Below, piece after piece: positions 53,474 through 62,400 of a DNA stretch of 64,000 nt. The number at the start of each line of letters is the position of its first letter. Position 1 is the first letter of the stretch. The stretch lies in the NCBI GenBank assembly GCA_964619935.1, contig CAZUGO010000049.1, positions 29,556-93,555 of the forward strand, in the 5' to 3' direction. The notes below the pieces were generated by a model. The model made no database searches and had not been told where the DNA came from. It was given only the letters and a program-made list of their open reading frames with translations. The DNA comes from CAZUGO01 sp964619935. GTDB taxonomy: Bacteria; Planctomycetota; Phycisphaerae; UBA1845; CAIVHJ01. The translations under genes and the position numbers were made by a program.

Positions 53474-53722
53474 TCATTTTCTGGGGCTGCACTGGGTCAA
53501 AGCAATGACCACGGTCAGGAGGGCGGCGAGCACGCCGACCAGGGAGATCCACATCTGGCGGCGCCGAATCAGCAGTTGTTGTTCGGCCGCCGTGGCCGAG
53601 CGCTCGGCCGCCGAAGGGCTGCCCGGCTGGCCGTGATCGGGGGCGGTCGCCTGCTTCTTGCGGGCCTTGGCCGCCGCTTTGGCCAGCTTCTTGGCCACCT
53701 TCGCGCTGTACGGATCGGTCAT
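53474..53722 (-). CDS. Small membrane protein with charged N-terminus
   Basis: The 82-residue product starts at ATG 53722, which overlaps the stop of the regulator gene by ATGA. The N-terminal half is Lys/Ala-rich (YSAKVAKKLAKAAAKARKK) and likely disordered or helical. One membrane segment is near residues 58-75 (ISLVGVLAALLTVVIAL), then SPRK. I know no family. Translation coupling to the regulator suggests they work together. Confidence 0.6.
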   Translation of the reverse strand: MTDPYSAKVAKKLAKAAAKARKKQATAPDHGQPGSPSAAERSATAAEQQLLIRRRQMWISLVGVLAALLTVVIALTQCSPRK

Positions 53723-54195
53723 GGAAGCCGCTCCTGCTGATAGCAACCGGTCTCGCAGGCCACGACGAAACCCTCCGCTCCGCCCTTCAATTGCTCCCAC
53801 TTGATGCGAATCCGATCGGCCTCCACGGCCTTGATCTGACCGTCATCCTCGATGCTGCGGGTGACGGTCGACAACAGGTCGCTGAACTCACGGACCAGCA
53901 GTTGGGTGCGACGCAGCAATCCCGTTTCGTTGTCGTGATCACGCACCTCCGGATTGCGCACGAAGAATCCGCCGGCCTCGTGGCACAACCAATTGATCAC
54001 GCCGGTGTCTGCGGTGGCCTTCATGATTGCGGCGACCCGATCCAGCGGATTGCGGGCGCCACTGGCATCTGGATCCTCCCGGCTGGATTCCTGACACCAC
54101 TTGTAGACCAGCGCGGGCGAAAGCCGCAGCGCGCCGGCCAGCGCCTTGACCCCAATGCCGTCGGAGGCCTTCTTGAGCACTTCCCAGGACTTCAT
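53719..54195 (-). CDS. Phage CII-like helix-turn-helix regulator
   Basis: GGAGGAGCGCG lies upstream of the ATG at 54195; longer frames in this strand are shadow sequence of rsmA. The 158-residue protein begins MKSWEVLKKASDGIGVKAL, then AGALRLSPALVYKWCQES, a helix-turn-helix region as in the phage regulatory CII family. The rest is helical, with a segment rich in Glu/Arg, LVREFSDLLSTVTRSIEDDGQIKAVEADRIRIKWEQLKGG, that is common in these proteins and probably mediates oligomerisation. It faces rsmA across a short divergent region. Confidence 0.65.
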   Translation of the reverse strand: MKSWEVLKKASDGIGVKALAGALRLSPALVYKWCQESSREDPDASGARNPLDRVAAIMKATADTGVINWLCHEAGGFFVRNPEVRDHDNETGLLRRTQLLVREFSDLLSTVTRSIEDDGQIKAVEADRIRIKWEQLKGGAEGFVVACETGCYQQERLP

Positions 54196-54276
54196 CGCGC
54201 TCCTCCAATGACCAGAAATCCGGCGGTACGCCCGACGTGCATGGGCCGCCCGGTACTGCACCAACCGGTGATGACG

Positions 54277-54284
54277 TATTATAA
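54277..54284. promoter_or_regulatory. AT-rich -10-like sequence between regulator and rsmA
   Basis: TATTATAA lies only 8 bp upstream of the rsmA ATG at 54292; on the minus strand the same bases read TATAAT, pointing to the CII-like gene. No good -35 is seen on either side. The minus reading would be about 80 bp from the regulator start. Confidence 0.3.
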
Positions 54285-54291
54285 CAAGACA

Positions 54292-55212
54292 ATGATGGCC
54301 CACAGAACCCCGGAGCCGCCCGTGGCAACCCCGCAGAGCCTCAGCCAGATACGCAGCATGCTCGCGGCAGGCGGGCTGCGCCCGCAGAAGCGGCTGGGAC
54401 AAAACTTCCTGATCGACGGCAACCTGATGATCAAGCTGGTCGGTGCCGCCGAGTTGGACCGCCAGGCAGTGGTCCTGGAGGTCGGCGGCGGGACCGGCAG
54501 CCTGACCGGCCTGCTGCTGGACCAGGCCGCCCAGGTGGTCACCGTCGAGCTGGATCGCGGGCTGTTCGGAGTGCTGACCGGGCAGTTCGGTGACCACCCA
54601 GGAAGCACGCTCATTCACGGCGATGTGTTGGAGACCAAGTCGCGGTTGTCGGCCGTCGTCCTCGCCGCGCTGCGGGCGGCCGCTGAACGGGTGCCCGGCA
54701 TCCCACGATTCATGTGCGTGGCCAACCTGCCGTACCAAGTGGCCTCGCCGCTGCTGCTCAATGCCCTGCTTTGCGACCTGCCTTTTGAGCGGCTGTGTTT
54801 CTCTGTGCAGCGAGAGGTCGCCGATCGCATCGTCGCTCCGCCCGGCACGCGGGATTGGGGCGTGTTGAGCGTGGTGCTGCAGGCCTGCTGCGACATCCGC
54901 CGGGTCGCCCAGTTGCCGCCCCAAGCGTTCTGGCCGGCGCCGCGGGTGCACTCCACGGCGCTGCGGCTGGACGTCCGACCCGCCGCCGCGGCCGATCCCC
55001 CCTCCTGGCGGCGGTTCGCCCAGGTGGTTCGTTTGGGGTTCTCGCACCGCCGCAAGACCCTGCACTATAATCTGGGGCAGCAGTATTCGGCCGTGGCCGT
55101 CCAGTTGGCCTGTGCGGCGGCGGCGGTTGATCCTCAAGCCCGGGCCGAAGTGCTACCGATAGACCGATGGCTGGCGCTGGTCGCGGCCCTGCCCGCTCTG
55201 GAGACCCGCTGA
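54292..55212 (+). CDS. rsmA: 16S rRNA (adenine1518/1519-N6) dimethyltransferase
   Basis: The start is the ATG at 54292, next to a second ATG; the ribosome site is weak. The 306-residue protein has RPQKRLGQNFLIDGNLMIKLV, the RsmA N-terminus, then VLEVGGGTGSLTGLLLDQA as SAM loop, and the catalytic NLPYQVASPLLL near residues 144-155. The C-terminal helical part ends with FAQVVRLGFSHRRKTLHYNL, also typical. RsmA (KsgA) adds four methyl groups to two adenines in helix 45 of 16S rRNA. The next gene, ispG, starts inside its stop codon. Confidence 0.96.
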   Translation: MMAHRTPEPPVATPQSLSQIRSMLAAGGLRPQKRLGQNFLIDGNLMIKLVGAAELDRQAVVLEVGGGTGSLTGLLLDQAAQVVTVELDRGLFGVLTGQFGDHPGSTLIHGDVLETKSRLSAVVLAALRAAAERVPGIPRFMCVANLPYQVASPLLLNALLCDLPFERLCFSVQREVADRIVAPPGTRDWGVLSVVLQACCDIRRVAQLPPQAFWPAPRVHSTALRLDVRPAAAADPPSWRRFAQVVRLGFSHRRKTLHYNLGQQYSAVAVQLACAAAAVDPQARAEVLPIDRWLALVAALPALETR

Positions 55213-56420
55213 TGATGCCCCGCAAACAAACACGCCAGGTCGATGTCGGCGGGGTGCTGCTAGGCGGCGACGCCGCGGTCTCCATCCAGTCGATGACCAG
55301 CACCCATACCTATAATATAGACGCCACGGTGGCCGAGATCCGCCGCCTGGTGCACAGCGGAGCCGACCTGGTGCGGGTGGCCGTTCCAGAAGCGCGGGAC
55401 ACCGCGGCCCTGCCGTCGATCCTGGAGCAGTCGCCCTGCCCCATCATCGCCGACGTTCACTTCCATTACGAGCGGGCCATGGAAGCCATCGCGGCTGGCG
55501 TGCACAAGATCCGCCTGAACCCCGGAAACCTCCAGGACCGTGACCAGGTGCATCGGGTCATCGATGCCTGCAAAGAGCGCGGCGTCCCGATCCGCATCGG
55601 CGTCAACGAAGGCGGCATCGTCGAGCGCCGCGACCAGGACACCCGGGCCCGCCAGAAATCGTCCCTGCACAGCAACTACCGGCAGGGGCTGATCCGGCTG
55701 CTGATCGAAGGCATCGAGGACTACCTCCGGATATTCGAGGCCCGCGGCTTCCATGATGTCGTGCTGAGCGCCAAGAGCATCGATCCGGTAATCGTGATCG
55801 ACGCCTACCGGGCGATTGCCGCACGATTCGATCATCCACTGCATCTGGGCGTCACTCATGCCGGGACCCCGGAGACCGGCCGCATCCGCAGTGTGGCCGC
55901 ACTGGGCACCCTGCTCGCCGAAGGCATCGGCGACACCATCCGCATCTCTTATGCCGCCGACCCGGTCTTCGAAGCCGAAGATGGCAAGGAGCTGCTGTGC
56001 TGCCTGGGCCTGCGCCGCCGCACCGAACCCGAATTGATCGCCTGCCCGACCTGCGGCCGAATCGAAATCGACCTGATCAAGCTGGTCGCCGAAGTCAGAC
56101 GCAAACTGGCCGGCATCAAAGTGCCGGTCAAGGTCGCCGTCATGGGCTGCGTGGTCAACGGGCCCGGCGAGGCCGAAGGGGCGGATGTCGCCGTGTTCGC
56201 CGGTCGCGGCAAGGGAATCATCTACGTGCAAGGGCAGCAAACCCGCACCGTCAGTGAAGCCGAGATGCTGGCGGCCCTGTACGACGAGTGCCTGGCATTC
56301 GCCGCCAAGGTCGAACGCGGCGAGGCGACCCTGAGCAGCGACGGCGTGCACATCCAGCCGCCCGACCCCCTGCCGCGCAAGGACGGCTCCATCCCCCTGG
56401 CGATCGCCCGATCGCCATAA
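55212..56420 (+). CDS. ispG: 4-hydroxy-3-methylbut-2-enyl diphosphate synthase
   Basis: The ATG at 55212 overlaps the rsmA stop (TGATG), so the genes are coupled. The 402-residue protein has VSIQSMTSTHTYNIDATVAE and VPEARDTAAL near the start, then PIIADVHFHYERAMEAI and KIRLNPGN, which build the TIM barrel. The iron-sulfur site is provided by CPTCGRIEID and GCVVNGPGEAEGADV. IspG reduces MEcPP to HMBPP in the non-mevalonate isoprenoid route. The barrel and the Fe-S domain are intact; the C-terminal tail (IQPPDPLPRKDGSIPLA) is a little longer than usual. Confidence 0.97.
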   Translation: MMPRKQTRQVDVGGVLLGGDAAVSIQSMTSTHTYNIDATVAEIRRLVHSGADLVRVAVPEARDTAALPSILEQSPCPIIADVHFHYERAMEAIAAGVHKIRLNPGNLQDRDQVHRVIDACKERGVPIRIGVNEGGIVERRDQDTRARQKSSLHSNYRQGLIRLLIEGIEDYLRIFEARGFHDVVLSAKSIDPVIVIDAYRAIAARFDHPLHLGVTHAGTPETGRIRSVAALGTLLAEGIGDTIRISYAADPVFEAEDGKELLCCLGLRRRTEPELIACPTCGRIEIDLIKLVAEVRRKLAGIKVPVKVAVMGCVVNGPGEAEGADVAVFAGRGKGIIYVQGQQTRTVSEAEMLAALYDECLAFAAKVERGEATLSSDGVHIQPPDPLPRKDGSIPLAIARSP

Positions 56421-56439
56421 CCGGGCGGCAGCCTCCTCA

Positions 56440-56461
56440 GGGCCCTCACGGACCAGGGCCC
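56440..56461 (+). terminator. Weak hairpin downstream of ispG
   Basis: GGGCCCT pairs with AGGGCCC over an 8-base loop, 20 bp after the ispG stop. There is no U run, so it is a candidate at most. Confidence 0.3.
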
Positions 56462-56695
56462 GCGAGGGTCTCGACGAAGCTCGTCGCGGCGGCTTCTGGA
56501 TCGAAGCCATCCGGTGTACGACGTCGGGCATGACCGGCCCGTCATGCTCACGCCATTCGCTGCACGAGACCTCGAATGTGATCCGGAACGCCCACCAGCT
56601 CCTGAACATCAGCGTGTCTGTACTTCAGGGGAATGATCCGGTTGGCGCCTTGCGGAGCCGCCGAGGCTCGTCGGTCGTTTCCAAGGCCTTGGCGC

Positions 56696-58444
56696 CTAGC
56701 GATCATTCTTCGGTGAGTCACATCCGGCGCGTCCCAGGATCTCGACCAGCTTCTCGTAGCGAACCGGAAGACAGATGGTTGCAAAGGATCGTCCGTTCAG
56801 CAGATCGGCTGGGGCGGCGCTGCAGTGGTTTGGCGAGGCGATCGCGATGCCGAGCTTCCGCTCGAGCTTCGCCTCCTGATCCTGGAGCTGGCTGAAGCGC
56901 TTTGCTAGGTCCTGCGCTCCAGCAATCCAAAGCACCGCCACGCGCGGGTCGGCGATATCCGACCACCCGAGCTGTTCGCAGAACAGGGTGAGCGGGTCGA
57001 CAGAATCTTCACCGGCGAGGACTGCGGCCTTGATTGGTTGGCCCGCCTGCTTGGCGAGTTGGCTGGCGAATGGAAGCGGCAATTGGGCATTTTCCCGCGT
57101 GGAGTAGAACGTCGAGATGTCCCTCGTCTTGTTTATCGCGGCACGGGTGATGGTGCGGATCGCTGCGCTGCTCAATCCCAGCGCCTCGATGTGTTCATGG
57201 ATTGTGAGGAGCATCGAGTTCCCGCTGTCGCCCAGGACCAATGCATGAGCCAACCGGTTGGCCAGGGCCACAGCCTGGACGTTCGCGGGGTTCTGTGACG
57301 CCCGTTGGATCTGGGGAGGCAGAAGATCATGCAACGCAGCGGCCTCGGCCACGGTCTTGGGAATACCCCACTGGGTGAGCAGTTCTCGTGTGACATCAGC
57401 ATGGCTGATCTGAAAGACCTGACGTTCGAGGGTCTGTAAGTCTACATTCTGCGAAGCGGCGCAAGTCAGTATTGCTTCGCATTCCTTGGGGTAAATGGTG
57501 GCCAGAACCAAACGCCCCGTATCATGGAATAGACCCGCGAGGAATAGTTGATCTGCGTGTTGAAGTTCGAGCGCGGCGCCGATCGACTCAGCCAGGACAG
57601 CCGAAGCGAGCGAGTGCTCCCAGAAGTGCTGCGGATCAAAATCGGGCAGGACGTTGGTGTCCAGATGCTCGATGGCCAGCACGGCCATGGCTGCATTGCG
57701 AACCGCCGACAGACCGATCCGCTGAGCCGCCTCCGGCAGCGTCGTCACGTGCTTCCCTGTGCAGTAAAGGCTGGAGTTGGCGACCTTCATGACCTTGATC
57801 GCAAGGGCCGGGTCCTGCCGGAGCGCGCTGGCCACCTCATCGAGCGTACTGGTACTGCTCCGGGTCAGGGCCACGATGTGTTGCAGCACGGGCTTGGCGG
57901 ACCACAATTGGATTTCATCGTGGATGCGCTTCCAGACGCTGTCCTTGTCCATCGGCGCCAGGACGGGACGGTCTGCCCCGCCATGGCAGGCGCGTTGGGC
58001 GACGGGCGCCGTCGTCGACACCGGGGGCGAATTCTCCTGCTGCGGTTGTGCAGGGGACCCGGCGTTTTTGGAGTCCCTGGCGCGGGTGCACTTCTTGATT
58101 CTTGACAGCATGTCGTCCAGCGAGAAGTCTGATTTGAGCAGGTATCCCTGGACCCCGACCTTGATGGCCCGAAGCACATGGGCTTTCTCGGCAACGTCGG
58201 TGAGCAGGATGACTGGCAGATGCTTCCACTGCGGGTCCTGGCGCAGCACGTCCAGCACGGCCAGACCGTCCATGCCCGGCATGGTCACGTCGAGCAGGAT
58301 GAGGTCCACCGTTTGTGTCCGCGTGATTCGCAGTGCCTCCTGGCCGTCTGCGGCTTCCAGCGCTTCGTATCCTTTCGAACGCAACGCCGCTGCAATCGGC
58401 TCGCGGCAGATCGCATTGTCGTCTACAACCAGGATGGTCTTCAT
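56696..58444 (-). CDS. Response regulator with HDOD domain
   Basis: The 582-residue protein has a REC domain (1-125) with the acidic pair DD, the phospho-acceptor Asp52 in LILLDVTMPG, and the Lys in LLKSDFS. After a Pro/Ala-rich linker comes an HDOD domain (about 175-385): VLQHIVALTRSSTSTLDEVASAL, KVMKVANSSLY, AAQRIGLSAVRNAAMAV, FLAGLFHDTGRLVL. Most HDOD proteins lack enzyme activity and act as signal adaptors for motility, biofilm and c-di-GMP circuits. The last 150 residues form an extra domain with QLAKQAGQPIKAAVLAGEDS that I cannot name. It ends the signalling operon. Confidence 0.88.
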   Translation of the reverse strand: MKTILVVDDNAICREPIAAALRSKGYEALEAADGQEALRITRTQTVDLILLDVTMPGMDGLAVLDVLRQDPQWKHLPVILLTDVAEKAHVLRAIKVGVQGYLLKSDFSLDDMLSRIKKCTRARDSKNAGSPAQPQQENSPPVSTTAPVAQRACHGGADRPVLAPMDKDSVWKRIHDEIQLWSAKPVLQHIVALTRSSTSTLDEVASALRQDPALAIKVMKVANSSLYCTGKHVTTLPEAAQRIGLSAVRNAAMAVLAIEHLDTNVLPDFDPQHFWEHSLASAVLAESIGAALELQHADQLFLAGLFHDTGRLVLATIYPKECEAILTCAASQNVDLQTLERQVFQISHADVTRELLTQWGIPKTVAEAAALHDLLPPQIQRASQNPANVQAVALANRLAHALVLGDSGNSMLLTIHEHIEALGLSSAAIRTITRAAINKTRDISTFYSTRENAQLPLPFASQLAKQAGQPIKAAVLAGEDSVDPLTLFCEQLGWSDIADPRVAVLWIAGAQDLAKRFSQLQDQEAKLERKLGIAIASPNHCSAAPADLLNGRSFATICLPVRYEKLVEILGRAGCDSPKNDR

Positions 58445-58462
58445 CAGTCAACGCTCCCGGAC

Positions 58463-59482
58463 TTAGACCGCTACCAGCTCCGACTCTGCGAGCCGGTCTC
58501 GCACCGCAATGAATTCGTCTTCGTTTTCCACAAAGGCATCGACCACCGCCGGGTCGAAGTGCTTTCCGCGCTCGGGAAGTATGATGCCGCGGGCCACCTC
58601 GTGCGAAATGGCCTTCTTATAAACGCGCTTGGAGGTCAGTGCATCATAAACGTCGGCCAGCGCCACGACGCGCCCGCACAGGGGGATATCGTCGCCGGTC
58701 AACCCGGCTGGGTACCCAGTCCCGTCGTAGTGTTCGTGGTGCGTCAGGGCGATGGCCCGGGCCATCTGTAAGAATCGCACGCCGGGGAACTGCTGCGCCG
58801 CCGCATCGAGGGTTTCGGCCCCAATCATCGCATGGGTCTTCATGATCTCAAACTCACGGTCACTCAGCCGGCCCGGTTTCAGGAGCACGCTGTCAGGAAT
58901 GCCCACCTTACCGATGTCGTGCAGCGGACTGGTCAGATAGATCAGCCGGACGAACTCAGCATCCACTTGCAACCGAAACCGCTCCTGCTGCGCGAGATGC
59001 CGAGCGATCAGCCGCGAATAGGACCGCACCCGTTCCAGGTGGGCACCGGTTTCGGGATCGCGGGACTCGGCCAGTTTGGCCATGGCGAAGATGGCCACAT
59101 CCCGGGTTTCCAGGGAGAGAATTCGCTCGGCGGCGCGGACCCGCACCCGCACCTCTGCCGGATCAAACGGCTTGGTCAGGAAGTCATCGGCCCCTGCCGA
59201 TAGGCCTTCGACCACGCTGTCCGCGCCATCGCGAGCGGTCAACAGAATGAAATAAACATACCCCGAAAACTCTTCCTGGCGCATTCGGCGGCAGAGTTCG
59301 AGGCCATCCACCCCGGACATTTCCCAGTCCGATATGACCAATCGACAAGCATCCGCGCGCAGGATTTCCAGGGCCGTGGTCCCATCCTTGGCCGCCTTGA
59401 CGACGTGGCCGGCCTGTGTCAGGGCGTGGGTCAGCACGTCCAGCGCGATCTCATCGTCGTCCACAATCAAGATTCGCATCAC
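58463..59482 (-). CDS. Response regulator with HD-GYP domain (RpfG-like c-di-GMP phosphodiesterase)
   Basis: The 339-residue protein has a REC domain (1-120, Asp52 in LVISDWEMSG, Lys in LTKPFDP) and an HD-GYP domain. The metal-binding HD pair is in LHDIGKVGIPD (188-189), and the HD-GYP signature HHEHYDGTGYP lies at 248-258. VVALADVYDALTSKRVYKKAI and HFDPAVVDAF complete the set. Such proteins cleave c-di-GMP to GMP when activated by a sensor kinase. It overlaps the hybrid kinase gene by 32 bp, which marks it as the likely partner. Confidence 0.95.
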   Translation of the reverse strand: MMRILIVDDDEIALDVLTHALTQAGHVVKAAKDGTTALEILRADACRLVISDWEMSGVDGLELCRRMRQEEFSGYVYFILLTARDGADSVVEGLSAGADDFLTKPFDPAEVRVRVRAAERILSLETRDVAIFAMAKLAESRDPETGAHLERVRSYSRLIARHLAQQERFRLQVDAEFVRLIYLTSPLHDIGKVGIPDSVLLKPGRLSDREFEIMKTHAMIGAETLDAAAQQFPGVRFLQMARAIALTHHEHYDGTGYPAGLTGDDIPLCGRVVALADVYDALTSKRVYKKAISHEVARGIILPERGKHFDPAVVDAFVENEDEFIAVRDRLAESELVAV

Positions 59483-62400
59483 TCACTCCAACGTCGGGTT
59501 GTCGCTCGATGGTGGCCACCTCAAACCGCAAGGCGAATTCCAGGCACCGCTCCAGCTCCCTGCGAAGCGCCGTGAGCACCGGGTCTGCCTTGCTGAGGTC
59601 TGCATCACGTCCCATGGCTTCCAGCTGGCCGGCAAGCTCACGGACTCGGGCCGCACAGAGGTATGAGGCCGCGCCTTTCAGACCGTGTGCCACGCGCCTG
59701 GTCTGCTCGGCATCGCCGGCCGCAACACTTTGTTCAAGGTGCAATAGCTCGCCCTGAGCCTGCTCTTGAAACTTAGGGATCAGTGCTTGGACGAAGCTCG
59801 TATCGCCGCCCCATTGCTTTCGGAGCCTCTCAAGGTCGAATGGCGGTGGGGTAGCGTGCACCTCGGTTGCGGTCGTGGTGTGCTGTCCGGACTCAAGCCG
59901 CGGTGATTCGTGCGGCAGTCCAGGGTCACCCGGCGTGCATGGATTGGGGGGCTGGATCAACCGGGATTCGATCAGCTCGATCAACCTCGCCGGGTTTAGT
60001 GGCTTGCTCAGGTAGTCGTCCATGCCCGCTTCCAGGCAGCGTTCTCGATCGCCCTTGATCGCGTTCGCGGTGAGCGCGATGATCGGTAGTCGACCTGCCC
60101 GCGCTCCCTTCACCCGCCCCTGCGCTTCTGCCTGCCGGATGGCCCTGGTGGCCATGAACCCATCCATCTCTGGCATCTGGCAGTCCATGAGCACCAGGTC
60201 GTACGGGTCGGCCAATACCGCATCAAGGGCGTGCCTGCCGGTGGTGACGGCATCGCATTGATAGCCTGCCGCTTGAAGGATGGTGGAGGCCACCTCCTGG
60301 CTGATCGCATGATCTTCGGCCAGGAGGATCCGTACCCCCCTGGAACCCGCCTTGAGCCTGCGGCGGGGCATTGCGGCCGGGGTAGGTCCGACCTTCAGAC
60401 CACGACCAGCGGTTGGTCCCGTACAGGCGATGGCCTCGGTGAGGGTGTCCAGAAGTTGAGACTGCCGCACCGGTTTGACCAAGTAGGCTGCGATGCCTTC
60501 AGAGCGGAGTTGGTTCAATTCCGGTTCCTGCGGTCCGGAAGTGAGCAGAATGAGCACGATGTCCCGGATTCGGGCGTCTGCCTTGATCCACTTGGCTAGG
60601 TCTCGTCCGTTCATTCCGGGCATCTCCATGTCCAGGATGGCCAGCCCGAACGGTTTGCCTGACATCGCCGCGTCGCACAGCATGGCCAGCGCCTGCTGGC
60701 CGCTCTGGGCGGTCTGGTGGGGTATGCCCCAACTGGTCAGCTGCTGGTGCAGAATCTCGCGATTGGTGGCGTTGTCATCCACAACCAGCGCGCGCAGGCG
60801 GTGGAGGTCGCCGCCGTCGGCGTTGGTGGGTGGCCTGTCCACGGATTGTTTGGTCAGGGGAACGGAGACCCAGAACACGGAGCCTTTTCCTTCCTCGCTG
60901 CTCACGCCGATCTGGCCGTCCATGATCTCGACCAGCCGCTTGCTGATGGCCAGACCCAGGCCTGTACCGCCGTACTTCCGAGTGGTCGATGCATCGACTT
61001 GGGAAAACGGCGTGAACAAGCGGTTCAGGCGGTCCTGCGGGATGCCCACCCCGGTATCGCTCACCGCGAATTGCACATCCGCTCGCTGCGGATCCTGGTG
61101 CTCCAGCGTCGCTCGGATCACCACCTCGCCCTGGTCCGTGAACTTGATCGCATTGCTGACCAGGTTGGTCAGGATCTGCTGCAGGCGGCCGGGGTCGCCT
61201 CGAAACAACGGCGGCACGTCGGGGTGGATGCCAACGATCAACTCCAGCCCCTTGTCTTGAGCGCTCGCAGCCAGGGACGAAGCCACGCGCTCGACGGTGC
61301 AGCGCAGGTCAAAGTCTGTGGATTCGAGCTCAAGCTTGCCCGCCTCAATCTTGGAGAAGTCCAGAATGTCGTTGATCAGCGTCAGCAGTGAGTCGCCTGA
61401 CGATTTCGCCAGCCACGCGAAGCGCCGCTGGCGGGCATCCAACTGGGTGTCCAGTAGCAGTTCGGTCATGCCGATCACGCCGTTCAGGGGCGTGCGCAGC
61501 TCATGACTCATGGTCGCCAGGAACTCGCTCTTGGCCTGGCTGGCTTGCCGCGCGGCCTCACGTTGTTGTACGTTTTCGATCGCCGAGACGACGGAATGCG
61601 ACAGCAGATCCAGCACGTCAACGAGCGCATCAGGCAGCTCGTGCTGACTGAACATTGCCACGACTCCCAAGACCCTTCCATGGCGCGCGAGCGGGAAGCC
61701 GGCGAAGGATTTCAGATTGTGCTGTGCGGCCCAGGCGCGATCGTGAACTCGTTCATCGTTGACGACATCCCTGGAAACCAGCTTGCCGGTGCCCTGAGCG
61801 ATCCTCCCGATCTTGAAGGAGTCGATGGGGACACGACCGTGGTCACCGTCAATATGCGTGTAATGACCGGCGCTGGCGATCAGATGCAGGCACTTCTCGT
61901 GATCGGGGCAATGCCGCACCAGGGCACAATCGCTGCAGAGGTCACCGGGTTTCACGAGCCACAGGCGGGCGAAGTACGCCCCGAATTGGTCAACGAGCGA
62001 CTGCGTGATCGTCTGGCCAATGTGATCAAACGATTCGCATTGCAGCAGCGCCTGGTTGACGCGGTCGAGCGAGAGCAGGTAGCCATTGGTCCGCTCAGCT
62101 TCATCCCGGGTTCGTTGCAAGTCTGCCTCGATTGTCTTGCGCTCCGTGATGTCTTCCGCGATACCCGCGATCCGGTGAATCTGGCCGTTGGCATCACGAA
62201 CCGGATAGCCGCGATCACGCACCCACCGAATGCTGCGGTCCGGCCGGATGATGCGATATTCGATGTCAAACTGACTCTGGATGCCCTGGCCGTAGAACAA
62301 TTCCTGAACGTGCTGGCGGTCGTCGGGATGAACGGCGTCACTCCAGACCCGGATGTCAGTGCACAGGCTGGCAACGTCGCGCTGCCAGATCTTTTCAAAA

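Noticed and set aside
53791..54291. Upstream in-frame extension of rsmA (about 165 extra codons)
   Set aside because: This part is antisense to the CII-like regulator gene and does not resemble RsmA; family members begin near the chosen ATG.
55066..55071. TATAAT inside rsmA, upstream of ispG
   Set aside because: It lies in conserved coding sequence (LHYNL) with no -35 at a usable distance; ispG is translationally coupled to rsmA.
56548..56650. Minus-strand segment reading NRIIPLKYRHADVQELV, similar to a secretin N-domain motif
   Set aside because: Only about 30 residues match, in a frame that crosses the end of the HDOD gene, with no other secretin parts nearby; it may be chance or a tiny remnant.
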